From Allomyces macrogynus ATCC 38327 (Eukaryota; Blastocladiomycota; Blastocladiomycetes; Blastocladiales; Blastocladiaceae), in contig GG745339.1 in NCBI GenBank assembly GCA_000151295.1, positions 1,153,170 to 1,172,912 on the forward strand: a DNA stretch of 19,743 nucleotides, written 5' to 3'. The translations under genes and the position numbers were made by a program. Under the pieces are notes generated by a model, which saw only the letters and a program-made list of their open reading frames with translations, ran no database searches and had not been told where the DNA came from. Positions 8,852 through 18,143 of the stretch are shown here, piece by piece (within the stretch, counting starts at the first letter, position 1; the number at the start of each line of letters is the position of its first letter).

Positions 8852-10273
8852 TCAGAAGTTGGGAATCGACATTTCAATTGCCGACAGCAGCAACAACAGA
8901 TTCGAATCCGCCGACGCGGCCGTCGGATCCTGGCCGGGCATCCCCGCCGCGGCCGCCATCGCGCGCGCCGCATGGTGTGCGTGGTGCGCATGGTGGTGCT
9001 GGTGCATCACGTGTGCCGGCGGACGCGCATAGGGTCCCGCACGGACGACACGCGGCGGTGGTGGCGGCGGGTGCGCGTACGGGTAACCCGGCGGCGGGAA
9101 TGCCGGCGCGAACGGGCCCTGCGGCGCGACCGACGGGGGCATCATGTACTCGCTCGCCCGCGGCGGCGGCGGTGGGGGCGCGTCGACAAACGGGATCCAC
9201 GGCGCCGGTGCGAGCGGGGCCGGCGCAGGTGCGGGGGGTGCAGCAGCCGCAGGCGCGCACTGGTGCATGTAGGCCGACGCCCATTCGAGAAGCGATTCGT
9301 GGTGCGGCGGCCACGCGGTGCGCGCGGGCGGCGTATCGTGGTTGAATGTCGGCGGTTCGGGCGCGGACGGGTGCGCGAAAGCGGCCGCGAATGAGGCCGA
9401 CGGCGGGGTTCTTGATGCGTCGCTGGCGCCGCTCGACGACGAGGATGAAGACGATGGCGGGGTTGCCGGCTGGAACGGGACGTGATCCGGGATGGCCATG
9501 GGCGGGGTCGCGCGTTTGGGCGACTCGGGCGGGAGTAGGTCGGCCAAGTCGTCATCGAGCGTCGGGCTCGACAGCGGCGACGCAAGCTGGTGCGGCGCGC
9601 CCGGCAGGTCCGGGATCGTCACAGCGGCAGCAGCAGCAGAAGCCGCGGCCGCAGCAGCGTTCATGGCGGCCTCGGCGGCGGCGGCAGCGCCCTTGTACAT
9701 GGCCTTGGTGAGTTCCTGCGCGCAGAGCCGGTTGTTGTCGAGGTGCCGCTTCATTTCGGTTCTGGTTGGGTTGGGGAACGCACAGTCAGTCCCAGCTCAT
9801 CAACCCACCGACCAACCAGCAGAACCACGACAAACGTACTTGCGGTTGTACTTCTTGCCGCACGCCGTGCACAAGTACCGTGCGATGCCTTGGTGCACGA
9901 GCAGGTAATGCCGGCGCATGTCGGACCGGCGCGAAAACGACTGCACACAAGTCGGATCGGCACACTGAATCGTGGATTTCGCCGAGGGGCACTTGCCGCG
10001 GTGCCCGTTCTTGGTCCACCGTGGGCACTTGCCTTCGCCGGGACATTTGTAGAGCGTGGAGGATGCCGCGCGACGCGCCGACGACGACGACGCGGTCGAG
10101 GTCGAGGTGGACGTGGCCAGCGACTCTGTATCGGGGCTTGACGGCGGGTCTGGCGAGGGCGTCGGCGTGAGGAGCGGACGGGATTCAGCGGCCGCGGCCG
10201 ACTCGAGCCACGGTGCAGGCGGGGCCGCGAGCGGAGAGGCCGCGAGCGGAGAGGCCGCCAGCGACAGGGACAT
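8852..10273 (-). CDS. C2H2 zinc-finger protein, probable transcription factor
   Basis: Two exons, 10273-9840 and 9761-8852, give 447 residues. The 78-nt intron has donor AA|GTACGT, a perfect CTGAC branch site and acceptor CCAACCAG, and falls inside the second finger. The ATG at 10273 (TACCATGTC) was chosen because the upstream open frame looks like leader; a TATA-like CATAAACA lies about 130 bp upstream. Finger 1 is C-x4-C-x12-H-x4-H (CADPTCVQSFSRRSDMRRH). The exon-joined finger 2 is C-x2-C-x12-H-x5-C (CTACGKKYNRK then TEMKRHLDNNRLC). A preceding Cys/His cluster (YKCPGEGKCPRW, HRGKC) may be a third, irregular metal site. The rest is low-complexity: an Ala run after the fingers, Pro/Ser tracts and a His-rich patch near the C-terminus. 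Nuclear DNA binding is expected from the family; targets are unknown. Confidence 0.87.
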
Positions 10274-11009
10274 GGTAGGCTGGTGGTATGGGTGGACGGG
10301 TGGGTGGACGGGTGGATGCGCGCGTTCGCCGCGAGGAGACTTTCGGCGCGGAGTGCAACGATGAAGAGAGAGGAGAGGCGGGATCTGCGTGCAGGGCCCG
10401 GTGTTTATGGGCGCCGGGCGCGTCGGCCTCGGCTCCAAAGGATCAGGGACGGCCGGTCCGGCGGCACGGATGTTGGTCGTTGGGTTGGGCAGAGGCGAAA
10501 ACAGAGTCGCGAGCGGCGGGGGCGGTGACCAGCAGCGGCGGCACGACGGCGCCGGTGCCGCGACATCGGCGGGTCGAGATGCGCCGAGCGGTTCACCGCT
10601 GCCACGCGGCGCGGGCGCGCGCGGGCGCCGTCCGCATGGGCACAACGAGAGACCAGTATTTCTGCGCAAAAGACTTCAAAAAGCCAGTCTCTGGTCATCG
10701 GCGCCGCAGACCGTCCCTTCCACCGCCGGCGCGCACGTCGCGCACGCAGTTCTGTCCACGGTCTGCGGTCAACCGCTTGCTTGATCAAGGCATTCGCCCA
10801 CTCCACGTCACTCCCTCACCCATGCAACATGTTATTTACACCTGCCAACCGTGGCCCTTTCGATCAAACTCGGCCCGTTGCTCTTCCTCTCGCGCAACTC
10901 TGCTGCCGCCCTGCCGCACCGACCGCCTTCCGCGCAGCCGCTCGAGATCCACTTCCTCCCCCGCGCCGGACTGCGCTGTCGCGCGGGGCGCGTTGTCGTC
11001 GTCTTCTCC
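10274..11009. other. Intergenic stretch upstream of the C2H2 gene
   Basis: It lies between two minus-strand genes. The part nearest 10273 should be promoter and leader of the C2H2 gene: the minus strand has a pyrimidine-rich CTCCTCTCTCTTCATC tract near 10355-10370 and an A/T-rich CATAAACA about 40 bp further upstream. Long plus-strand frames cross the region but look like shadows. Bases 11009-10836 continue the frame of the neighbouring small gene beyond its TAG. Confidence 0.4.
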
Positions 11010-11745
11010 CTACTTCGCGACCCACACGCGCGCCGGCCCCACCACGACCCCGGCCTCCGGGACGACCGCGGCCGGGACCGTCGCGACCACGACCACCTCC
11101 CCGCCCTTCTCCCCACCCACCGCCACCATCCACCGTGGATCCCACCTGGCCCCCGCACGGGGCACCGCCAATACCAGGCCCGGCACATCCCGTTTCATCC
11201 CCGCCCACCGCGCCGCGGCCGCCCTGAATACGCCGGCCACTGCGAGCGCCGACGGCGCCCTCAACCTCCCGTCCCCCGGTTCGGCCACTAACAACTTGAC
11301 CGCCAAGTTCGTCGCGTACTCGTCGGCCAGGTCCCGTACCGCTCCCTGCACTTCCGGATCGCTGACCACGGCGTCGGCAAGTCCCGCGAAAAACCCGGCT
11401 ACGTTCTCCTGCACGACCCCACGCGCGTGCGCTGCGCGCGTCGCGGACGGTGCGCACTGGACTGCGACAAGGAACTTGCCGAGTTCAGCAAAGGCCGATG
11501 ATAAACACGCCGGCGATCGCGCGATCCCGGTCGGGACGGGGCCCGGTCGACGGTTGTTGCGGGCGCGCCACGCGGAAAATGCCCGCGATGCGGATCGCCG
11601 GGGAAGAGATCGACGGCTGACGCGATTTTTGCACGCGAGGGAACGCACGATCGCGGCCCATTTCGGTGCGGACCGACGACGGTGGGAGGGTGGAGAAAGG
11701 GACCGGGTGCCCAAACGTCATGTCGAGAATGTCGGCGTGGGTCAT
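11010..11745 (-). CDS. Doubtful small two-exon gene, function unknown
   Basis: I do not recognise this product. Exon 1 (11745-11649) starts MTHADILDMTFGHPVPFSTL and exon 2 (11461-11010) is alpha-helical in look (VVQENVAGFFAGLADAVV, AVRDLADEYATNLAVKLLV), then Val-rich, giving 182 residues. The proposed intron is 187 nt, longer than most introns here, with donor C|GTGCGT, a GCTGAAC branch site and acceptor TTCCTTGTCGCAG; it restores the frame exactly. High GC at third positions and a balanced amino-acid mix favour real coding. Against it, its start overlaps the open tail of the LRR gene and no family is visible. The frame stays open for 57 more codons after the TAG at 11012-11010, ending with TAA at 10838-10836. 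A 111-nt in-frame GTGGGT...GTAG segment could remove that stop. Confidence 0.4.
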
Positions 11746-13439
11746 GGCGAGGGGGCGGGAACCGCACGGATGGGGCGTGGAACGTCGGCGTGAGTGGGGA
11801 CGCGGCCGGCGCATGGTACGCGCGAGTGTGCCAGTGCGCGCCGTGCTGTGCGGGTAAACTCCGCGCGGGACGGAGCTGCAACGCGCGCGATGCCGGGACG
11901 TCGCGGTTTTCAACAACTGACGCGGGCCAGCTGTCGCTACCCGTCAGCAGTGCGTCTTGATCGCTTTCGCCCGGCTTGGCCGGTACGAGAATGGGGGTCA
12001 CCCCGACGCGCCGCACGGACGCGCGGTCGTGTGCGAGCAGGGCCGATTCGAGGTCGACGACGCGGTTGCTGCCCGTTCCCGCGCGGGATGTCGAGGAGGG
12101 CAGGGTCGGGCTGTGGTCGGCGTCGTGGTGGAGGGAGGGCTTGTAGGAGCTCGGCAGGCGCGAGTGGCGCCGTCGGCGGAGGAAGAACCATGCGAGGAGC
12201 GCGAGGAGAGCAAAGCCGATGGTGGAGCCGAGTGCGACGCCGGTGATCGCGCCGGCCGAGAAGCGCGAGGTGCGCGTCAGGTCGGCGGCGCGGTCGGGTG
12301 GGGGTAGCGGCGGCGGTGCGGTTGCGGTAGGGGCAGTAGAAGAGGTAGTTGTGGTCGTCTGGTTGCCCGCGGGCGGAGGGCATCGCGGGGACTGGGATCG
12401 TCGTGCATGCGGACGGGTTGGCGACGCACCCGCCGGGCGGGATCAGGCACTCGCTAGGGGTGGGGAGGGTGGAGAACAGTGTCAGGAACACATCACATCA
12501 AGAAATAATGAGGGCAAACGTACCGGACCGAGCCGGGGCAGATTGATCGCGCCCTTGACCGGGTTGCCGCTCAAATTTCTACGACCATCACACAATCAGT
12601 ACACACATTTCCTTCCCGCAATCATTGATCATCAAGACGTAGTACGTACATGGACTCGAGCTGCGGCAGCCGCTCGGGCAAGTCAGCTGGGATCGACCGA
12701 ATCTGGTTGAGCGCGAGATCTCTGCACACGACACGTCAGTCGATTCGACCACGATAGCTCCGACGCAAGGGTTCGCTTCTCCACCCGATGGAATTCGGGA
12801 ATCATCGCGTACAGTTGGCGCAGCCCCGACAGTGCGAGCACGCCGCGCGGGACCGCAATGAACCCGGCCTGCGTCCAGGATCTATCTCGCCATGGTCAGC
12901 ACCGGACTCGCAGCACGGGTGCACTGGACCACTTGGGGGAGCACACGACGTACAGCCTTTCGAGCCGCGCCAGCCGCGCGACATTGGCCTCGAACGCGGC
13001 GGGCAGGAACGTGACGTCGGCCGCGCGCTGGTTGAGCAGCGTGCTACACGCGCAGCGAGCGGTCAGCCACGCGCTCGCTCGTGAAGAATACCAGGAAGTG
13101 CACCGCGTACAGCGCGACGACGCGCGTCTCTGGTGCGGGCGCGCACGTCACGCTAACGACGCCCGGTGACGCCGAGTCGCAGCACGACGGCGGGATCACG
13201 ATACCCGGTGTGAAAAACGTCGCGACTATCGCGCAGTCGTCGGCGAGCGCTGATATGGGGCGCGCGGGCGTGGCTGTGCCGACGACGGCAACAGGTGGAG
13301 TGTTTGGTCGCGGCGTGTCGGCGGCATCTGCTGCAGCGGGAACTGGTGGGTCGGCGGGAGGCGAGGGCGGCGCGGCGGCAGGTGGTGGTGGAGACGGCGT
13401 TGTTGCAGCATTCGTGTCGGATACGGCCGCGTCGGCCAT
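11399..13439 (-). CDS. Leucine-rich-repeat single-pass membrane protein
   Basis: Exons 13439-13111, 13043-12954, 12881-12813, 12721-12650, 12578-12524, 12453-12430 and 12358-11399 give about 532 residues. A Pro/Ala-rich N-terminus leads to an LRR N-cap like that of plant receptors (DDCAIVA, PPSCCDSASPGV, VTC, RVVAL). About four repeats follow, ending in LALNQIRSIPADLPERLPQL and LESINLSGNPVKG. A Thr/Pro-rich stalk precedes one transmembrane helix near residues 249-273 (ITGVALGSTIGFALLALL) and a basic stop-transfer RRRRH. The cytoplasmic tail has no domain. Four introns (67-91 nt) are phase 2 and split the same Leu/Ile codon of the repeat. Family knowledge suggests surface recognition, but no signal peptide is visible. 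The 24-nt exon 12453-12430 is uncertain: another reading there gives CLIPPGGCVANPSAC, which would need a frame change before the helix. The 3' end overlaps the next gene and may truly lie nearer 11740. Confidence 0.75.
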
Positions 13440-13957
13440 GGTGGTCGGTGCGTGAGCTTGTGTGATGACTTGCTGTCGGGGTTGGTGTCGATGGTGGAGC
13501 GAGAGAAGCTGACGCTGCAGGTGGCGGGCGTCGTGCCGTGGCCGTCACGCGCCGGGATCCGGCGTGCCCGCCCAGTGGGAAAGCGGGCCGCAATGCGAGC
13601 GGGGGAAGCGATTGGCGACGACTCTGGTGGCGACGTTGCCCGAATTCAGCCGAGGCGTCGATGGCCAAATGGGATCAACCGTCGCCGCGCCGCGGTGGCT
13701 GGAAGCACGGCGGGAAGCACGGCGCGACACGCCCATCCTCCAGGCCACATCACTTCCGCATGCGCCGTGTCCGCACCAGTTCGCCACGCGCAGCACCGCG
13801 CCCGCTCGCTCGCTTGGACTTCTTGCTTCTTCCACCCCCGCTCTCGACGAAAGCCATGCCAACCCCGTTACCATCACAGTTCCATTCATTTGTACAATCA
13901 ACACGACACTCCACACCATGGACATCCTCTCTCCCCGTTCCTCCTCCACCCGCGGGC
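13440..13957. other. Gap between LRR and FYVE-RING genes
   Basis: It lies between two minus-strand genes, so it should contain the 3' end of the FYVE-RING transcript and the promoter of the LRR gene. I searched its minus-strand frames for a hidden signal-peptide exon. A hydrophobic stretch directly after the RING stop (MVWSVVLIVQMNGTV) exists but has no splice path to the LRR exon that I could find. Nothing else stands out. Confidence 0.4.
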
Positions 13958-15550
13958 TCACGGCCGGAACGTGTGCACGACGCGCACAATCTTCTCGCGG
14001 CAAAACGGGCACTCGTTCAACTTGTGCGCGCAGTCGATGCACACGCCCACGTGCCCGCATTCGAGCAGCACGCAATTGATCGCCGCGTCCATGCACACCT
14101 TGCACGTATTCTCCTCCCCGACCGCCGCCGCCGGTTTCTCCCCCCCCTCGGCGGGCGGCCGCACCTCGTCCATCAACCGCTGCACCTTCTTCACCAGATC
14201 CGCCTTTTCCAATACACCTGCATAGTCCACGTCCTGTGCGGCAAGAATCCCCTTGAGCGTGTGCACGGACAACTGCGCCGGATCGGTGCCCGTCTCGACC
14301 AGCATCTTGGGCGTCGGCCAGTCGCCCGTCGTGCGCCGGTGCGCCGGGGGTGGTGGGGGACCGCGCGATTCGGCTTCGCGTTGCGAGGCGACGGTGGCCA
14401 AGTAGGTCAAGAGGTCCTCGAGTGGGACGGTGAACGTGTTCGCGCCGTCGGCTGGCGGGTTCCCGCCCGCGCCGGGAGGCTGCGACCGGCTGCGGTGCCG
14501 CGCGCTGTCGTTGGACGAAGAAGAGGGGCCGGAACGAGAGGCCCGTGGGAAGTCCCATGGCCGGGCACCGCGCGATGGTTGCGGTTGCGGTGGTGGCGGC
14601 GGTGGCGGCGCGTTGGCGCCGCTCGTGGTACTAGTGCTCCCAGTACCGGACACGCTCGACCGGCGCGACGAAGGCGCGGGCGCGGCACCGGGTGCAGGGG
14701 TGGACGAGCGCGCAGCGTTACTGCTCGACGAGGATGCCTCGGCGGAACTGCTGCTGCCGGTGCCGCTCTGCACGGCAGCCGCGGGACAGTGCGCGCGGAA
14801 ATACACCTCGCGGTCGTCCGACGGGTGTTCAATCGAATCGACAATTGCGCGGACCAGTTCGCGCTTTTCCAGGAACGGCCCGCCTAACGGGTTCGTCAGC
14901 TGGTAGGCGCGGCAGTAGGACTTGAGTGCGTGCACGGGTTGCAGCAGCAGGTGCGGTTCGTCGAGCGACCCGACTAATTATCCACACATCGCATCAGTGT
15001 CCATTTGCGAGTAAAAAAAAAAAAAAACGTGCCAGCAAATGGAGAACGTACTATTCACAAACGGCAAACAGTACTTGCACACGCGCACCGGCGCATGGTA
15101 CCCAAACTTGGGAATGCGCACCGAGGAATCGGCACACGCTGTGCAAAACACGTAACCGCAGTGGTGGCAGTTGCGCTTGCCGTGCCAAAAGAACGCGAAA
15201 CGTTTACTGCACAGACCGCACTGCGTCACGTCACCGTCGGGCACGAGGCGCGGGATCGTGAGCGCGAGTGGCGGGTGCGGTGGCGGGGCCGACACGCTGC
15301 CGTTCGAGGTGGTCGGGTCGGCGTTGGCGTCTGATGGTGGCGCGTCGGCAGCGGGGGCATCGGTCACGCCGCTCGCGGTGTCCTTTGGTGAGCCGATGGG
15401 GACCACGGCGTCGTCGTCATCGATGACGGTCGACGCGCGGTCGGGCAGCGCGGGCGGCGCGTCAGCGTCGGCGGGGGCCGCGTCGGGCTGATGCACCGGT
15501 TCGACGGGGCCGGTTGCAGCGGGCGGGTTGGTGTCGAGTGGAGCGGCCAT
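13958..15550 (-). CDS. E3 ubiquitin ligase with FYVE-like, SAP-like and RING domains (RNF34/RFFL type)
   Basis: Two exons, 15550-15052 and 14973-13958, give 504 residues. The 78-nt intron has donor A|GTACGT, a T14 tract, a CTGAT branch site and acceptor ATTAG. After about 100 disordered residues comes an eight-Cys FYVE-like finger: Cys 111, 114, 128, 131, 136, 139, 158 and 161, with KRNCHHCGYVFC and RVCKYC. A SAP-like helix pair follows (HALKSYCRAY, FLEKRELVRAIV). A 180-residue Ser/Pro/Ala linker leads to a second SAP-like segment (LSVHTLKGILAAQDVDYAG). The C-terminal RING (457-491: CKVC, CGH, CIDC, CPFC) is followed by VVHTFRP. This order and the RING tail match animal RNF34/RFFL (CARP) ligases, which mark partners for degradation on endosomal membranes. 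The WxxD motif and the RRHHC signature of PI3P-binding FYVE domains are altered, so lipid binding is doubtful. ATG 15550 is the first Met in frame, though the frame is open further upstream. Confidence 0.92.
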
Positions 15551-15992
15551 GCGCGCGGGGGTCGGGTTGCAGTCGGGTGGAGAGTGGCGGTGCAGCAGTT
15601 GCAGCAAGTTCTGGCGCGCGTGCTCGTCGTCGCTGTCGTCGTTGTCAAGAGTGCAGTCGCCGGTGGCAGTCTTGGCGAGAAAGTCTGCAACGTGGGGGAT
15701 GCAATGGGTTGCAATGGCGTGAAAGACAAGAAGCCAACTTGCAGTCGATTTGTGATGCTGTGCTGCCGCGTTACGTAAAAGCGTGGCGCAGAGACCAAAA
15801 GGAACGATTTTGTCAGCAGCAATACTTGATCAGCACGCGACGCCCTCGTCGGACTGCTCCTCGTCCTCGTCTTGCCCTCCTTCAAATTCGTCCTCCCGCT
15901 CTCCCTCTTCAGCAACGCACCCAGCGCGCTCCTCTGGTCCACGACACCGACCGTCTGCCCAAGCACCAAGCAGCACCTCGCCAAGCACCAAG
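15551..15992. promoter_or_regulatory. Shared divergent promoter region
   Basis: These 442 bases separate the starts of the FYVE-RING gene (minus) and the conserved hypothetical gene (plus), so both promoters must lie here unless a leader exon is missed. TGCAATGG occurs twice, near 15700-15708 and 15710-15718, separated by one or two bases; on the minus strand it reads CCATTGCA. No TATA box is clear. The minus-strand frame remains open to about 15757 with acidic residues (DNDDSDDEHARQNLLQLL), so the FYVE-RING start could be further upstream through an unseen exon. Confidence 0.4.
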
Positions 15993-16871
15993 ATGGGCCA
16001 ACACGCGCAATCGCTCACCTCGCACGTCACGACGCGCCGCGGCATCGACTTGGGCCACCAAGAAGCACAGCGGCTGATCGAGGAACTCGAAACGCTTTAC
16101 GCCATGTCGCGGTCCGAGTGGCTCGCCGCCGACCCCGTCGCCTCGCTCCTCTGCGCGCAGCTCGGGTACGAGGACACGGCCGAGCTCGAAGACGCACTCA
16201 ACGGCGAATTTGCCGACTTTCTCGCCATGCTCCCGACCGTCGACCTCGACCGCCGTGTGCCGCAGCCCGGCGCACCCGTCGAGCTGTATTTCCGCATTCA
16301 CCCGGAACCGCCGCGCGAACAGTGGAGTTGCACGCGGCTCGAGTACAAGGTCGAGGAACCGAAACAGTTGTGGAATGTGTTGCTCAAGTCGCCGTACGCT
16401 AGGGTCGAGATTGAGGCGCTTGGGTTGGAGATTTGCGCGGATGGGCGGAAGCGCACGGATACGGTCTGGAATTACTTGTCGGGTGCGGCGTTGGATTTGG
16501 GGATGCATGTGCAGTCGAACCGAGGCATGTCTGACGACGCGACCGATAAGACGGTGGCCGTCATTGAAGGGCTGGCCGCGTTGCGCGACGTCGACGAGCA
16601 TTGGACGATGATTGTCGTCGACCCCTCGGGCATGTCGCGGTTTACCGACATGGAACGCGTCACGGCCATTGAGAATTACGTGGATATCGGCAGCCATGTG
16701 GACCGCAACGACGAGGTCGAGAAGCCAGCTGAGGAGAGCACCGCACCAGATGGTGACGCGAGCGCAGCAGCTGAAGAGAAGGTGGACGACGCGGCTGCGC
16801 CAGCATCACCAAGTGCCCGTGGAGCAGGATCTGCCGAGCAACCGTCCGAGTCGCAAGATGCCAAGGAATAG
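15993..16871 (+). CDS. Conserved-looking hypothetical protein, 292 residues
   Basis: This is a single-exon gene: ATG at 15993 in a good context (ACCAAGATGGGC), stop TAG at 16869-16871. I do not recognise the family. It looks globular from about residue 18 to 235, with a helical start (EAQRLIEELETLYAMSRSEW, then LLCAQLGYEDTAELEDAL) and a beta-rich middle (VELYFRIHPEP, RLEYKVEEPKQLWNVLL). A later stretch reads WTMIVVDPSGMSRFTDMERV. The last 50 residues are Glu/Ala/Ser-rich and probably disordered. It begins MGQHAQS; Gly2 followed by a Ser at residue 7 hints at N-myristoylation, but the Ser is one place off the usual motif. No transmembrane helix is visible. Codon use is strongly GC-ending, as in the neighbouring housekeeping genes. 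It is convergent with NF-YB, about 200 bp away. Confidence 0.85.
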   Translation: MGQHAQSLTSHVTTRRGIDLGHQEAQRLIEELETLYAMSRSEWLAADPVASLLCAQLGYEDTAELEDALNGEFADFLAMLPTVDLDRRVPQPGAPVELYFRIHPEPPREQWSCTRLEYKVEEPKQLWNVLLKSPYARVEIEALGLEICADGRKRTDTVWNYLSGAALDLGMHVQSNRGMSDDATDKTVAVIEGLAALRDVDEHWTMIVVDPSGMSRFTDMERVTAIENYVDIGSHVDRNDEVEKPAEESTAPDGDASAAAEEKVDDAAAPASPSARGAGSAEQPSESQDAKE

Positions 16872-17077
16872 ATCAAGGCCGTGTTTGCGTGTCGTTTGCT
16901 CTTCGTGGTGGTTTTTTTTTTTTTGCGGTTCAATACAATCTGAGAACAAGTTTGGCGTGATTGGTTTGTTGAAGCAAGGAACGAAACAACGTCAGCACAA
17001 TCAGCATTTCGATAAATACACTCCTTGCACAGTTGCACCTCCTGCTCGCCAATACTCTCCACCCGCGCCGCTGCGGA

Positions 17078-17875
17078 TCACGGGTAGCCGTTTATCCGCT
17101 TCGCTGGATACTCCGGGACGTGCTGCTCAAAGTACTCGTCATCCGCATGCGGCTCTGCCGACTCGCCTTCGGCGCCTTGGTCGCCCGCGTCCTGTGACTT
17201 GCCGCGGCCGTTCTTCTGCTGTTGCTGCTGCAGAGCAGCGTTCGCGTCAGTCCCCTGCTGGCACGACTGCGAGAAAAAAAATCCATCCAAGCGCACCTCG
17301 CGGTACTTTTGCAAGTAGACCTTCATAGCCTCGGCATAGTTGTCGAACCCGAGGTTCTGCATGGCCCATAAAATGTCCTCGCCGTTGATCGTCTTGCGCT
17401 TCTCTTGCTGGCACCGGTCGCTCGCTGCACATCCAGGCATCGGTCATCAATTCGCGGTCTCGCTCCCTCCACCACACGAGCATGGTTACCGCAGCGCACC
17501 TTCCGACGTGACAAACGCAATAAACTCGGACACGCATTCCATGACGCACTCCTTGGCCTCTTTTGAAATCTTGGCCGTGTCGGGCAACGTGCGCTTCATG
17601 ATGCGTGCGACGTTGGCGTTGGGCAAGAAACGGTCCTGCTCTTTCGCCTCAAGATCGTCGAGCGGAGGGAGCGGGTCGAGCGAGGCCGTGGCGGCCGTGT
17701 CCGAGGTCGAAGTTGGTGGGGGCGGGGCGGTCGGTGGTCCACTTGCAGCTGCAGCAGCGACGGCTTCGCGCACGAGTGCAACGGCATTGCTGGTCGCGTC
17801 CGAGTCGTCATAGTGCGGCAACTGCGACGGCGTGGTCGGGGTCGAGGTGGTCGGTGGAGTGGTCGCGTCGGTCAT
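17078..17875 (-). CDS. NFYB: CCAAT-binding factor subunit NF-YB (HAP3)
   Basis: Exons 17875-17500, 17424-17297 and 17227-17078 give 217 residues. Intron 1 (75 nt) has donor G|GTGCGC and acceptor GTGCAG. Intron 2 (69 nt) has donor GAG|GTGCGC, a CTGAC branch and acceptor CTGCAG; it is in frame and stop-free, so it could be read through. The histone fold at about residues 78-168 is nearly textbook [90 protein letters not shown]. It pairs with NF-YC and then NF-YA to bind CCAAT boxes in promoters. An oddity is Asn where the family has Ile in FLP-I-ANV. The N-terminus is Thr/Pro/Ala-rich; the C-terminus has a Gln run and ends acidic, as activation regions often do. The ATG at 17875 precedes the only sensible reading; the frame upstream of it looks like leader. 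Confidence 0.96.
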
Positions 17876-18143
17876 GGTTCGATGGAGGGGTGATCGCGAC
17901 TTCAACGCGGTTGCTTTTGATTTTTGAACGACCGGCCATGAACCAACCGAGCACAAGAAGAAACCGCAACGATGACCAAGGATTGGTCAAAATCAAGCAA
18001 AGAAAACAGATTCCTATACAAAAGCGCGCACGTTCGGCACGCACGCACGGCGCGTGCCCAGCCCGCGCCCGATCCGGCGCGCGGGAGTACACGCGCTCCT
18101 CGACCTCCTCTCCACCAGCTCGCGGGACCAAAAACCGCCTGCC
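17876..18143. other. Short gap between PSMA2 and NF-YB
   Basis: It lies between two minus-strand genes. It must hold the PSMA2 3' untranslated region and the NF-YB promoter and leader. The part at 17930-18020 is locally A-rich on the plus strand. No open frame of interest. Confidence 0.5.

Noticed and set aside
10231..10260. Two tandem 15-bp repeats (GAGCGGAGAGGCCGC) as a regulatory repeat
   Set aside because: They are coding and simply give the repeated AASPL segment at the N-terminus of the C2H2 protein.
10288..11793. Plus-strand open frame of 501 codons
   Set aside because: Thr/Ser/Arg-rich with no domain, crosses the C2H2 leader and antisense to a better minus-strand frame; long stop-free runs are expected at this GC content.
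15014..15027. A14 tract as an insertion target or retrotransposon tail
   Set aside because: It is the T-rich tract of a well-supported intron in the FYVE-RING gene, with no flanking duplication.
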